A DNA stretch of 64,000 nt from Pseudomonas abyssi (GTDB taxonomy: Bacteria; Pseudomonadota; Gammaproteobacteria; Pseudomonadales; Pseudomonadaceae): contig NZ_NTMR01000017.1 of assembly GCF_002307495.1 (NCBI RefSeq), positions 62,001 through 126,000 on the forward strand. The letters are read 5' to 3'. The position numbers and the translations under genes are program-made. The notes beneath the pieces were generated by a model, which saw only the letters and a list, made by a program, of their open reading frames with translations, did not search any database and was not told the origin of the DNA. Shown here piece by piece: positions 15,812 through 24,789 of the stretch. Every line of letters starts with the position of its first letter. Position 1 is the first letter of the stretch.

Positions 15812-16333
15812 TCAAGCTTGCTGTTCCAGCGGCGCGTCATCTTCAAGCTGATCTGCTGCGGTGGGTTCTGGCTCAGCCGTAGACAGCTCCGGCGCGGATA
15901 CCTGGCTGTTTTTGAGTGCAAAATTGCGCAAGAACAGTACATAGTCCTGCACCAGACGGTCCCACAGTTCCATGTTGGCCTGCAGATAACGCTCACTGAC
16001 GCCCCCGGCTACTACAACATCCATCTCCAGCACCAAAAAATCATTTACGGGTGACAGGCGAGCAAAGCGTTTCTGGCTGTTCCACTCATAAACCAGGGCG
16101 GCTGGCAGCTCACCTTGCACCCGCAAGGCACAGCTCAAAACAAAGTCCAGCACCTGTCCTTCTTCGCCAGCCGGATTACCCAAGCGTAGAGTAAAGCCGA
16201 TTCCCTGAGTCCCACTCAGCAGCTGAATGGCACCATTGTGCTCAGCATCGGTAGAGCGATAGCCAGACTTTTGCAGCATTTCGCGCAGCTGATTGATATC
16301 CATGCTTTTGATAATTACTGACTCATTGCTCAT
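15812..16333 (-). CDS. YbjN-domain-like protein (PA0698-like)
   Basis: 173 residues, start ATG with an AGGGAG Shine-Dalgarno sequence. The body (MDINQLREMLQKSGY ... LALVYEWN-like ... NDFLVLEMDVVVAGGVSERYLQANMELWDRLVQDYVLFL) follows the YbjN / type III chaperone-like fold pattern: an N-terminal helix, a beta sheet, then a final amphipathic helix. The C-terminal 35 residues are acidic and probably disordered. No signal peptide, so it is cytoplasmic. It could act as a chaperone or regulator for the operon's exported proteins; that role is inferred from the fold only. Confidence 0.65.
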   Translation of the reverse strand: MSNESVIIKSMDINQLREMLQKSGYRSTDAEHNGAIQLLSGTQGIGFTLRLGNPAGEEGQVLDFVLSCALRVQGELPAALVYEWNSQKRFARLSPVNDFLVLEMDVVVAGGVSERYLQANMELWDRLVQDYVLFLRNFALKNSQVSAPELSTAEPEPTAADQLEDDAPLEQQA

Positions 16334-16380
16334 TGCATCACTCCCTCTATGTAAAACGGTATTACTTGAATGTTCTGTCC

Positions 16381-17040
16381 CTACTGGGCATCAACCTCAG
16401 AGGCGTCACGAGCCTGCACCTGTCCGCCATACAGCTTGTCGCCGTAGACCTGTGCCATTTCCTCGAACTTGACCCGCGCATTGGCTGCAAAGGGCTGTCG
16501 CAGCTTCAACAGAGTGCCGGTGCTGACCTGCTCGAACTCACCCAACATGTCCTTGCCTATCTCGTACATCTGCTCGTTCTTGGCAACGCACATGGCCAAC
16601 GCACTCTCGCGTTCGGCCAGACTGGCTTCCAGGCTGGCCCGCTCGGCTTCCGTGTTGCGTGCCACCACCATCAGTTCGTCATAGGCCTGCTTGACCTCAC
16701 CGGTCTGCTGGCGGCTTTCACGCACCTGGGCCTGCACCGCCTCCTTCTGCGATTGCAGGGTTTCGGCATTGCCTTGGGCACGCTGCAGCTGGGCTTCAAG
16801 CTGCTTGATATTCTCCAGCGCCGTATCACGCTGGGCTTCTGCACTGGTACGCGCGGCCTGCATCTGCGCCTGTTCCGATTGCAGGGCCTGCAGCTGCTGG
16901 GTGGTCATCCGCAGTTGGGTACGAAGCCGCTCTTCCATACTCTGCTCCTGGGCGTGGCCGAGCGACGGCAGTAACAGTCCACTTCCCAGTAGCAGCCCCA
17001 ACAACCAGGATGGGCTCATCGGGCGTCTGATCTCTTTCAT
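16381..17040 (-). CDS. periplasmic coiled-coil protein (PA0697-like)
   Basis: 219 residues. Signal peptide at residues 1-30 (SWLLGLLLGSGLLLPSLGHA, cleaved before QEQ). Residues about 35-150 form a long heptad-rich coiled coil (Glu/Gln/Ala rich, with leucines at regular spacing). The C-terminal part carries a single Cys (ALAMCVAKNEQMYEIGKDML). This resembles the 'DNA repair protein ATPase'-named periplasmic coiled-coil proteins that accompany TonB/ExbB/porin operons. It probably spans or spaces periplasmic components of the neighbouring TonB system; that is inferred from context. Confidence 0.75.
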   Translation of the reverse strand: MKEIRRPMSPSWLLGLLLGSGLLLPSLGHAQEQSMEERLRTQLRMTTQQLQALQSEQAQMQAARTSAEAQRDTALENIKQLEAQLQRAQGNAETLQSQKEAVQAQVRESRQQTGEVKQAYDELMVVARNTEAERASLEASLAERESALAMCVAKNEQMYEIGKDMLGEFEQVSTGTLLKLRQPFAANARVKFEEMAQVYGDKLYGGQVQARDASEVDAQ

Positions 17041-17070
17041 GGTGTGTCTCCACTCCGATGCTGACGGGGG

Positions 17071-18768
17071 TTAGAAGCGCGCATTGAGCTCAACCTGCAG
17101 CAGGTTTATGGAAAGCGGTGCACCATAGACTTCATCGGTGCTTATCCAGCGGCCGAGGGCGTAGACGTTATCGTCAAGACCGTAGGAGCCGCCCAGGTAA
17201 TAGCCCTTGGCGTTGGTACCACCCAGGTGGAAGCTGGAATCGTTGTAGGCATCCGGCAGCGCGTCCGGCTCGATGTACTTGTACCCGGCAAACATGTTCC
17301 AGTCGCCCTGCTTCAGGCTATCCAAGGTGTTACCCAGGCTCGCATGGAGCATCCAGGCCATATCGCCGCTTTCATAATCATCGTCATCATCAAAGTTATT
17401 GATGATCTGACCTTCCGAACGCTTCCACATGTCGCTTTCGTCGTAAGCGAGGTTAAGAATGTAGTTACCCTGCAGACGCATTCTGAGATTGTCGAATACG
17501 GTGGTATCCCACATCATGTTCAGGTCAAGCAGGTTGAACTCGGAGGCCAGACCAACATATTGCGGCAAGGGTGTGGCAGCGGGATCACTGGGGTCCAGAG
17601 CGATATCGCGCAGCAGGAACAGGGTGTTGCCCTTCTGCATGAACTCCGGACGTGACCAGTCGGTGTCACAGGCAGGCGCACCGCTATAGAGTTCACATGG
17701 GGAAGAGCGCTGGCCTTCGATATTGTCAAAGTGGTAGTACGCCAGGGTACCGCGCAACTGATCCTGACTGTTGAGCTTCCATTGGGCACCTAACTGACCG
17801 CCAAACAACCATTTATCTTCGCTTTCGCCTTTGTCGGTACTGCTGGACGGCCAGGAATCCGAGCCATATTCGAGGGCAAAGGCCCCCACCGTTCCAAACA
17901 GTGAAAAATTATTTGCCACTTCAATGGGTGCCATGGTCCCGGAGATACCATCAAAGTTCAGGTCATTGGAATACAGCATATCGGTAGAGATAAAGGGGTT
18001 GGAGGCACGCCCCAGGGTGATGTTATCGCCCCTCCTTGACTGCCAACGCAACCAGGTCTGATCCAGCCAGATATCCTTCTTGCTCATACCGCCACCGAGG
18101 GTCTGGGTAGTGGACACCGGGCTGTCATCACTTCCACTGGCCAGGCGCACACCTGCTGACCAGTGATCAGTCAAGGCCGCCGTAATGCCCAGGCGAGCCC
18201 GGATGCGGAAGCGATTCTTGCGGTCTTCACGGGTATTCAATATGGGCGGCAAATACGTCGCGCTATCGGTGTTGACGTTATAAGGTCCGTCCGCATTGAA
18301 CTCCTGAAAATCGATGATCTCCGGGCTGTTGGAGCTATCGAAGAAGCGCGATTCGTTGCGTATGCGCACGTCCCCATCCACCTTGATACGCGACACCCAG
18401 TCCGGGAAGGTATTGGGCGTAGCCCAGTTCTCACTCTTCGCCTGGGCGATGACCTCGGTCTTCACCTCATCACGAATCTGATCGCGCACGGTTTCGGGAA
18501 TGTAGGGCACACGCACATCCCCCGCCTGCGCCGTCACACCCGTGCTCTGCTGGGTTTGCTGGCTCTGTTGACGCGCCTGCAATGCTTCCTGCTCGGCCTG
18601 ACGCACCAGCGCATCAGCCTGATCAGCGGGTAGCACCCCTTGCTGAACCAGCAAGCGGATAAGGTTGATGGTTGCGTTTTCCGAGGGTGCCTGAGCCATA
18701 CTGTGGCCCGCCGACAACGCCAGGGTGACGGCAACAACAGCGGCCAGTCGGTTCGGTTGAAAATTCAT
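17071..18768 (-). CDS. putative outer-membrane porin (PA0696-like)
   Basis: 565 residues. Signal peptide at 1-25 (AAVVAVTLALSAGHSMA). A Gln/Ala-rich helical stretch (about 30-85), possibly periplasmic or peptidoglycan-facing, is followed by a beta-barrel region of 400 or more residues with alternating strands. It opens with IKVDGDVRIRNESRFF and RIRARLGITAALTDHWSAGVRLASG, the hallmark of the 'putative porin' family, and ends in an aromatic terminus (VELNARF) as expected for barrel assembly by BAM. It lies directly downstream of tonB and likely takes up a substrate released by the secreted enzymes, perhaps a phosphorylated compound. The substrate is unknown. Confidence 0.85.
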   Translation of the reverse strand: MNFQPNRLAAVVAVTLALSAGHSMAQAPSENATINLIRLLVQQGVLPADQADALVRQAEQEALQARQQSQQTQQSTGVTAQAGDVRVPYIPETVRDQIRDEVKTEVIAQAKSENWATPNTFPDWVSRIKVDGDVRIRNESRFFDSSNSPEIIDFQEFNADGPYNVNTDSATYLPPILNTREDRKNRFRIRARLGITAALTDHWSAGVRLASGSDDSPVSTTQTLGGGMSKKDIWLDQTWLRWQSRRGDNITLGRASNPFISTDMLYSNDLNFDGISGTMAPIEVANNFSLFGTVGAFALEYGSDSWPSSSTDKGESEDKWLFGGQLGAQWKLNSQDQLRGTLAYYHFDNIEGQRSSPCELYSGAPACDTDWSRPEFMQKGNTLFLLRDIALDPSDPAATPLPQYVGLASEFNLLDLNMMWDTTVFDNLRMRLQGNYILNLAYDESDMWKRSEGQIINNFDDDDDYESGDMAWMLHASLGNTLDSLKQGDWNMFAGYKYIEPDALPDAYNDSSFHLGGTNAKGYYLGGSYGLDDNVYALGRWISTDEVYGAPLSINLLQVELNARF

Positions 18769-18820
18769 GCTCGCACTGCTCCTGATAAAAGCTGATCAAT
18801 AAAGGGATGGACGGTCGCTG

Positions 18821-19537
18821 TTAGCCTGGTCGCCTGCCCTGCAAGGACACACGTACAGGTAATTTCAGGGATGCCGGCGGACGCTGCTCCATGGCAGGCG
18901 CGTTGCGTAACGCCGCAATAACCTTGTTATCCATATCCGCATCACCGCTGGATCTGAGCAACTCGGCTCGGGTTATCTGTCCGGCCTCGTTCAGCCACAG
19001 ATTGACCTGCACCCGGAAGCTCTGATGACGCGTATCGTCGTTGTCACGCAGGATGCGTTGGAAGTTATGCGCCAGGTACTGCCCGTAGGTGGCATTACCT
19101 GCGCGGCCTGCACCCGATCCCCCCATACCGCGCCCGGAACCGGCAGCGATATTGAATGCGTCGCCCCCCGCTTGGGCTTCACCGTCGATCTGCATCGCTT
19201 CGGACTGATCATCCGCAGGGGTGGGCTCCTGATCTTCCGGCAGCGGCTCTTCCACCGGCGTGGGTTCAGGCTCCGGCTCAGGCTCCACCACTTCTTCCGG
19301 TTCAGGTTCGGGCTCCGGCACCTTCTCCGGCTCCGGTGGCGGCGGAGGGGGTGGCGGCAGCGGCACGATCATGGTCGGCTTGGGCAATTCGCGGCGCACC
19401 GAGCTGGTATCGCTGATCCATTCCCAGACCAGCCAGCCCAGCCCGGCCACAACCAGAACGCCAACCCCCATCTTGAGGTAGCCCAGCATGGGCCGCTTAT
19501 CGCGGGGGCCCTTTGACTGCGGTGATTGCAACGGCAT
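18821..19537 (-). CDS. tonB: TonB-like energy transducer
   Basis: 238 residues from the ATG at 19537 (AGGGA Shine-Dalgarno sequence 6 nt upstream); a GTG 15 nt earlier is less likely. One membrane segment (MGVGVLVVAGLGWLVWEWI, about 27-45), then a Pro/Glu-rich spacer of nearly 70 residues with a run of prolines and EPEPEPEE repeats. A Gly-rich hinge follows, then a TonB C-terminal domain (FRVQVNLWLNEAGQITRAELLRSSGDADMDNKVIAAL). It would carry proton-motive energy from the adjacent ExbB/ExbD pair to an outer-membrane partner. PA0695 equivalent. Confidence 0.9.
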   Translation of the reverse strand: MPLQSPQSKGPRDKRPMLGYLKMGVGVLVVAGLGWLVWEWISDTSSVRRELPKPTMIVPLPPPPPPPPEPEKVPEPEPEPEEVVEPEPEPEPTPVEEPLPEDQEPTPADDQSEAMQIDGEAQAGGDAFNIAAGSGRGMGGSGAGRAGNATYGQYLAHNFQRILRDNDDTRHQSFRVQVNLWLNEAGQITRAELLRSSGDADMDNKVIAALRNAPAMEQRPPASLKLPVRVSLQGRRPG

Positions 19538-19566
19538 GGTGTTCCCTGTCACTTACAATTCTGTGT

Positions 19567-19989
19567 TTAGTTGGGCTTGCCCGTAACCAGACCGACCTGC
19601 GTCAGCTCCAGGCGGCGCAACATATCAAGCACCTCGACAATCTTCTGGTACTGCACCAGAGAGTCGCCGCGCAGGATTACCGGGAAGTCAGGATTGAGCG
19701 CCTTCTCAGTGCGCAGCCGGTCTTCCAGCTCAGGCAAGGTCACCGGATAGGCATCCAGGAACACCTGCCCCGCGTCATTGACCGAAATCGCCTTGGTCTT
19801 TGACTCCATCAGCGACACCGATGAACTGGCCTTGGGCAAATCCACCCGGATACCCGATACCTGCGCCGTGGCGGTGAGAATGAACATCACCAGCACCACC
19901 ATCAGCACGTCTACCAACGGCGTGATATTGAGGTCATTTACCGGGCCATCACTATCGTCTTCGTCAGCCGATCTATTGATTGATGCCAT
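19567..19989 (-). CDS. exbD: ExbD/TolR-family biopolymer transport protein
   Basis: 140 residues. I prefer the ATG at 19989, which is about 8 nt from GGAGAG, over the ATG 6 nt upstream. Short cytoplasmic N-terminus, a membrane segment with the key aspartate (LNITPLVDVLMVVLVMFILTATAQ), and a periplasmic domain ending RRLELTQVGLVTG. The Asp in PLVDV is the proton-relay residue of ExbD/TolR. It works with the ExbB-type protein encoded just upstream and the TonB downstream. PA0694 (exbD2) equivalent. Confidence 0.95.
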   Translation of the reverse strand: MASINRSADEDDSDGPVNDLNITPLVDVLMVVLVMFILTATAQVSGIRVDLPKASSSVSLMESKTKAISVNDAGQVFLDAYPVTLPELEDRLRTEKALNPDFPVILRGDSLVQYQKIVEVLDMLRRLELTQVGLVTGKPN

Positions 19990-20001
19990 GGTCATCTCTC
20001 C

Positions 20002-21873
20002 TCAAGCAGGAACCTGTTGTGCACTGTGCTTGGCTTGAGCCACCTCAGTACCGCCATCCCCGCCATGGACTTCCGCCAGACGGGTCACGAACTCATCGGT
20101 AAACATCCGCATATCGGCACCGACTTCACGGTTACGCCCGGCCAGGCGGTTGTAACCAAACAGGGCCGGAATCGCGACGAACAGACCGGCAGCCGTAGCC
20201 AGCAGCGCGGCCGCCATGCCCGGTGCAATCGCATTGATGTTGACGTCGCCGGCCATCGCCGCGCCCAGGAACACCACCATGATCCCCAGCACCGTACCCA
20301 GCAGGCCGATGTACGGGCCACCGGCAATGGCGTTGGACAGGATGCCCAAACGTGAACTCAACTGACGGTTCTCCAGGGTCCGCTGCACATCCATCGAAGC
20401 GCGGATTGAATCCAGGGTGGTTGAAGAAAGGGTGCGGGTATCCATGCCCTGCTCACGACGGGTGCGCAGCTCGTTGATGGCCACGCCGTAGAGACGCCAG
20501 GTCGAGGAGTGCTGCATGCGGGCAGCCAGGTTGTTGTCATCCCTGAGCGATTCCAGACGCGTTCCAACGGTGGAAAACGCCTCGCGGAACTCATCATTGG
20601 CACGGGCCATACGCGTAACGCTGCGGTTCTTGTTGATCATGATGATCCAGGACTGAATCGACATGAACGCCAGAATCGCCAGGATGATCCAGGCATCAAA
20701 GGGCACCGCGTTGAACAGAAAGCCCAGGCCGCCAAAATCGAAGCCCGACTGTTGCTCGTCCGCACCATAGGTCACCAGCAGCGAGTCCGAGCCCTGGGCA
20801 AGATAGTCTGCCTGCACCAGCGCCGCCGGCCGTGCCACCTTGGACAGACGCAACTCATCAATGGCACCGACAAAAGCGGTGTATTGAGCAGCGGGCGCAC
20901 CCGCTGCGCTACCTGCAGCAGCATCCTCTGCGCTCTCGGCAACAGGTGTCGCATTGGCGTTAAACCCAGGCACATCACCACCAATGGCGGTTACCGTGCT
21001 CAAGGGCGGCAGTGCCACCGCCAGACTGCTGCTGGGCCGGCCATTGACATACAGCGTCAGCTGATCAGCGCTGGCGGTCACCGCCAGGTGCTGCCAGGAC
21101 CCTGCCGTCAACGGTTGCCCCGGCGCACTGCGTTGGCCATTGACTTCAACAAAGGGCACGCCCTGACTCGTACCGATCAGCAAGGTATTACCAGCGTCAC
21201 GACGGGCATAAACCAACTGCTCACCAGCCGGTTGATCCGCACGCACCCAGGCACTGAAACTGAAGGAGCCACCGGCAGGAATCGCCAGCGACGGGCTGGA
21301 CGGCAACATCAGCGGTTCAGAACCGACAAATTGCGCGGCACGGCCCACCACCCCGTCCGTCAGCGACACCACCGAGGTCTGAGCGTGGTTACCATAGGCC
21401 GTGGTATCGCGTGCCGGCACACCGGCAGAGCCATCAAAGTGGTAGATAAGGGTGTAGTCAGGATCAAAGGTCACTTGCCCATTGGACGTAGCCGGCGCAT
21501 CCGCGTTGCCGTAGTACATCCAGATATCCTGGCGCTGGGCCGCTTCAACCGCCGGCACATCCACCCACACCTGGGCCATCCCCATCAGCGGATCAAAGCT
21601 TTCGATCTGATGATTGAGTACCGTCTGGTCATCCGCCAGAACAAAACGGATATCCCCGCCATTCTCCTGGTTGCCATCAAAGACGAAGTTGCCGGTATGC
21701 AAACGCACCAGCAGGGGCACGCGCCCTGCTCGCTCATTAATCGCTCCACCTTCGGGCGTGGTATCAATGGAAATCTGTTTGCGGTAATCCCAGTCTTGTT
21801 GCCACCAGGCGTGTGCGACTGACGGCAACAAGGTGCTCAGGCACACAAGGAAAATCATCAATAGGCGTTGCAT
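20002..21873 (-). CDS. exbB: DUF2341-LamG-ExbB/TolQ fusion protein (ExbB2-like)
   Basis: 623 residues, far longer than ordinary ExbB (about 240). Signal peptide at 1-22 (LLMIFLVCLSTLLPSVAHA). DUF2341 domain at about 24-130 (WWQQDWDYRKQISID ... VWVDVPAVEAAQRQDIWMYYGN). A concanavalin/LamG-type jelly-roll domain at about 160-320 (FSFSAWVRADQPAGEQLVYARRD ... LTLYVNGRPSS). The MotA/TolQ/ExbB channel occupies about 390-605, with helices FDAWIILAILAFMSIQSWIIM, PYIGLLGTVLGIMVVFLGAAM and APGMAAALLATAAGLFVAIPALFGYN. A periplasmic ligand-binding region is thus fused to a proton channel. PA0693 (exbB2) equivalent. Confidence 0.93.
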   Translation of the reverse strand: MQRLLMIFLVCLSTLLPSVAHAWWQQDWDYRKQISIDTTPEGGAINERAGRVPLLVRLHTGNFVFDGNQENGGDIRFVLADDQTVLNHQIESFDPLMGMAQVWVDVPAVEAAQRQDIWMYYGNADAPATSNGQVTFDPDYTLIYHFDGSAGVPARDTTAYGNHAQTSVVSLTDGVVGRAAQFVGSEPLMLPSSPSLAIPAGGSFSFSAWVRADQPAGEQLVYARRDAGNTLLIGTSQGVPFVEVNGQRSAPGQPLTAGSWQHLAVTASADQLTLYVNGRPSSSLAVALPPLSTVTAIGGDVPGFNANATPVAESAEDAAAGSAAGAPAAQYTAFVGAIDELRLSKVARPAALVQADYLAQGSDSLLVTYGADEQQSGFDFGGLGFLFNAVPFDAWIILAILAFMSIQSWIIMINKNRSVTRMARANDEFREAFSTVGTRLESLRDDNNLAARMQHSSTWRLYGVAINELRTRREQGMDTRTLSSTTLDSIRASMDVQRTLENRQLSSRLGILSNAIAGGPYIGLLGTVLGIMVVFLGAAMAGDVNINAIAPGMAAALLATAAGLFVAIPALFGYNRLAGRNREVGADMRMFTDEFVTRLAEVHGGDGGTEVAQAKHSAQQVPA

Positions 21874-21933
21874 GTTCTAGCACTCCGAAAACGATCCAGT
21901 GTTAGTAGATTGAGGCGCTCAGCACCTTGATTA

Positions 21934-23544
21934 TTAGAAGCTTGCCGTCACGCTGAAATGCGCATGGGCATCGTGCTTGTCGGTCTCCGGTCCTTCGACC
22001 AGCGGATAACCCAGGTCGAAACTGCCATGCAGCCAGTCAGTGACCTGTAGGCGAGCCCCCACCCCGACACTCGCAAGATCAAACTTGTCTTCCTGCTCCT
22101 CCATGGCATCGCGCAGCCGCATCTGGGCGCTTTCAACAAAGACATGGAAACGCAGCTCACTCACTGGCAGGTCCAGCCAGCTCTTGATCGAGGGGGTGCG
22201 CAACTCTGCGGAAAGCATGTAACCGTCATCCGCTGACTGTTCTGCCGCGAGATAGCCCCGCACGGAATAGGAGCCACCCGCCGAAAACTGCTCATTGGAT
22301 ACCAGCGGGCCACTGGCAAGTTGCCATTCACCCTTGCTGGCCAGCTCCCAGTTATGGGGCAATGTTTCAGTCAGGCCGAAGGTGCCTTTGAGAACAGAAA
22401 AGTCCGGGCTCGCCTTGTAGCGCTTGTACCAGAACTCTTCCCAGTCACTCCCCCCACTGATCAGCTTGTCGGTCGCGGTGACCAGGGTCACGCCGAAGTT
22501 GCCTGAACGCCGCTCGCTGAAGTGATAGCCGTTGTAGGACAGGGTGATGGGCGTGTATTCAATCGGCACATCATCCGCATCCTCGCCAAACCGCACCGAC
22601 TCATCGAAACTTTTTCTATCCAGCCCCAGCGACACCGAATGCATCCAGTTATCGCTGAATGGCAGGCTGTAGATGGCTGCCAACCCGTATGAATGCCCCT
22701 TGCCCAGCACGTTAGTACCGCCCACCGTAGCCACATCGCTTTCTGAGTAGTAACCGGAAAAACGCAGGCTCCAACGTTCGCTCAAGGGCGCGCTGTAACT
22801 GCCGGACCAGACTTCCGCATTATTGGTATCTTCAGGGGCGGTAAAGAACGTCAACGAGGCACTGTGGCCTTTCTGCCACAGGTTGGAATGCCCCAGGGTG
22901 GCGACCGAGCGCAGTTCTTCGGTATCCGCGCTGTAATCGTTGTTCAGCGTCAGGCTGCCGCTCCAGGGGTTCTTGTCCTCAACCGTCAGCTCGACATCCA
23001 TGGTGCCGGGAACCTGCCCCTCCTTGATCATCGGCATGACCTGCCGCTGGCCGGTACGACCCAGCTCGGTAAGCTGATCCTGCACCAGATCAAAGTCCGG
23101 CACGCCACCCTCAGCCAGCGCTGGCACTTCCTCGCGAATCGCCAGCGGCGATGAGTGCTTGGCGCCCACCACCCGCACACGGCCTACCCGGGTTTCCATG
23201 ATCTGGAGAATGACCACCCCGCCGGTAACCTGCTGCTCCGGCAGCTCAACGTAGACCGACTGATAGCCCTTGCTCTGATAGGCTTCCTGCAACGCCTGCT
23301 GGGCGCTCTCCACATCCGCCAATCTGCGTTGTGGACCCAGGAACGGATAAACCGCCCGCTCGATTTCCCGAGCGGTCAGTACGGTATTACCGCGCACGAT
23401 GTATTCATTGATATTGACCTGAGGCCCCTGCGTGGCCGTGGCATCCTGCGTCTCTGCATAGGCCACTGACACACTCAAAGGCAGCACCGCCAGCAGCCCT
23501 ACCAACAGGTATGGCAACCTGTTTCCTTTCTCGAAGTCATACAT
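21934..23544 (-). CDS. pdtB: TpsB outer-membrane transporter of two-partner secretion (PdtB-like)
   Basis: 536 residues. Signal peptide (about 1-30, ending YAE). POTRA domains at about 40-190 (VNINEYIVRGNTVLTAREIERAVYPFL as POTRA_2/ShlB type, then GGVVILQIMETRVGRVRVVGAKH). A 16-strand Omp85-type barrel follows to the terminal Phe (HFSVTASF). The signature SVRGYL motif of the L6 loop is near residue 430. It exports the giant TpsA encoded at 31747-44982; here the pair is split, with about 8 kb of other genes between them. First gene of the ten-gene operon ending with the LysR gene. PA0692 (pdtB) equivalent. Confidence 0.93.
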   Translation of the reverse strand: MYDFEKGNRLPYLLVGLLAVLPLSVSVAYAETQDATATQGPQVNINEYIVRGNTVLTAREIERAVYPFLGPQRRLADVESAQQALQEAYQSKGYQSVYVELPEQQVTGGVVILQIMETRVGRVRVVGAKHSSPLAIREEVPALAEGGVPDFDLVQDQLTELGRTGQRQVMPMIKEGQVPGTMDVELTVEDKNPWSGSLTLNNDYSADTEELRSVATLGHSNLWQKGHSASLTFFTAPEDTNNAEVWSGSYSAPLSERWSLRFSGYYSESDVATVGGTNVLGKGHSYGLAAIYSLPFSDNWMHSVSLGLDRKSFDESVRFGEDADDVPIEYTPITLSYNGYHFSERRSGNFGVTLVTATDKLISGGSDWEEFWYKRYKASPDFSVLKGTFGLTETLPHNWELASKGEWQLASGPLVSNEQFSAGGSYSVRGYLAAEQSADDGYMLSAELRTPSIKSWLDLPVSELRFHVFVESAQMRLRDAMEEQEDKFDLASVGVGARLQVTDWLHGSFDLGYPLVEGPETDKHDAHAHFSVTASF

Positions 23545-24017
23545 TGAATGGACTCGGTTCCTGGTGAAACAATAAAGCTCCCGCCGTCGATGACGGTTTC
23601 CCTGGTCACTTGGCGATCGCTACATGACGCCCTGTGGCAGGCGCTCTCAAAACTGACACTCCGGTCACACCTAGGTAGTCGTTTGAGAAGGGACAACAGC
23701 GAAGCTTTGTCACCGAAACTTCATAATTTTATTTTCCAGCCCTATCGAAATAGCGTTGGTTTGCCACAGATGAAATTCATGCTGGCACTTGCAGATGACT
23801 TCCAGATGATGAACACAACGGCAAGTTGGAGATAAGAGAGATTGAGAGCTTGGATGCAGCTCCACAGGCCATGTGCCAGCACTGGTCACACGATTGACAT
23901 GGAAATGTCGCAAACTCTATCCAGCCAAGATCTTTTTTGAAGATTAGGGTGACAGGTTGTCTGAGTTAAAGTACTGAAAATACTGGATGCAGTGTCGCTG
24001 CGTCCTCGAGGATCAAT
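23545..24017. promoter_or_regulatory. divergent control region between pdtB and vreA
   Basis: About 470 bp, no convincing gene. It must hold the pdtB operon promoter (minus) and the vreA promoter (plus). The half near vreA is AT-rich. It shows scattered TGACA/TGTCT half-sites (for example GGTGACAGGTTGTCTGAG near 23948) that could belong to a degenerate Pho box, but spacing does not fit the 11-bp repeat rule well. Confidence 0.45.
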
Positions 24018-24704
24018 GTGCCTACCCTCCTGCTTACCCGCCATGGTTGTGCTCTGCTCTACGTCAGCTTCATGCTGCTGAGCTGGTGCTCCGCAGCAGT
24101 CACACTTGCCAGTGAGCAGCAGTCCTTACATCGCGGACAGACATTGCTGGAGTTTGATATCCCCGCACAGCCTCTGGAGACCGCGCTGCAAGAATACACA
24201 GAGGTTACAGGCCTGAATGTCCTGCTCGATCGCAGCCTGATCGCCGATCAGCATTCACCCGGGGCACAAGGCTCATTCACAGCACAGCAAGCACTACAGC
24301 AACTCATTGTCCACTCTGGGCTCGATGCCCAATACGCGAGCTCCCGCACATTTACCCTGAGGCCGCGCACGCAACAACAGCCTAAACCCGCCCAGCCGGT
24401 GCCCCCTGTCGCACTGCACGTCAGCCAACGCGTTACAGCATTCCAGCGCACCCTTGAACGAGCCATCTGCCATTCCGACGTACTGCCAGAAGGCAACTAC
24501 CGCATGCTGATACAAGCCTGGCTGAGCCCCCAGGGCAGCGTTGACGCACTCAGGCTGGTCAAGCAGACCGACGACTCACAGCGGGACAAACAGGTGTTGG
24601 ACGCACTGCGATCTCTGACGTTTCCCGCTTCATCAGGGAGCATGCCGCAACCTATAACACTGTTATTGCTACCCGCTAATATCAGCAACGGCTGCTCCGC
24701 CTGA
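24018..24704 (+). CDS. vreA: VreA-like signalling protein: STN domain plus TonB C-terminal-like domain
   Basis: 228 residues from a GTG at 24018. Signal peptide at about 1-32 (LLYVSFMLLSWCSAAVTLA). STN/secretin-type signalling domain at about 45-115 (FDIPAQPLETALQEYTEV, then GSFTAQQALQQLI), as in the N-terminal extension of FecA-type receptors. A Pro/Gln-rich linker follows, then a TonB C-terminal-like domain at about 160-215 (YRMLIQAWLSPQGSVDALRLV). There is no beta-barrel, matching P. aeruginosa VreA, which is a small receptor-like protein that signals to VreR. First gene of the plus-strand vreA-I-R group. Confidence 0.85.
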   Translation: MPTLLLTRHGCALLYVSFMLLSWCSAAVTLASEQQSLHRGQTLLEFDIPAQPLETALQEYTEVTGLNVLLDRSLIADQHSPGAQGSFTAQQALQQLIVHSGLDAQYASSRTFTLRPRTQQQPKPAQPVPPVALHVSQRVTAFQRTLERAICHSDVLPEGNYRMLIQAWLSPQGSVDALRLVKQTDDSQRDKQVLDALRSLTFPASSGSMPQPITLLLLPANISNGCSA

Positions 24705-24789
24705 AACCTGGCTGTAATATCTTTCTGCCACATTGGCCGTCTCGCATCTGGTTCTGAATCCACTCGGTGGTAGGAAGTCGGTTACGGTT

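Noticed and set aside
15763-15996. Longer start of the PpiC protein at 15996
   Set aside because: This stretch overlaps the YbjN-like gene and reads as Cys/Arg-rich noise; the GTG at 15762 has a Shine-Dalgarno sequence and begins the signal anchor.
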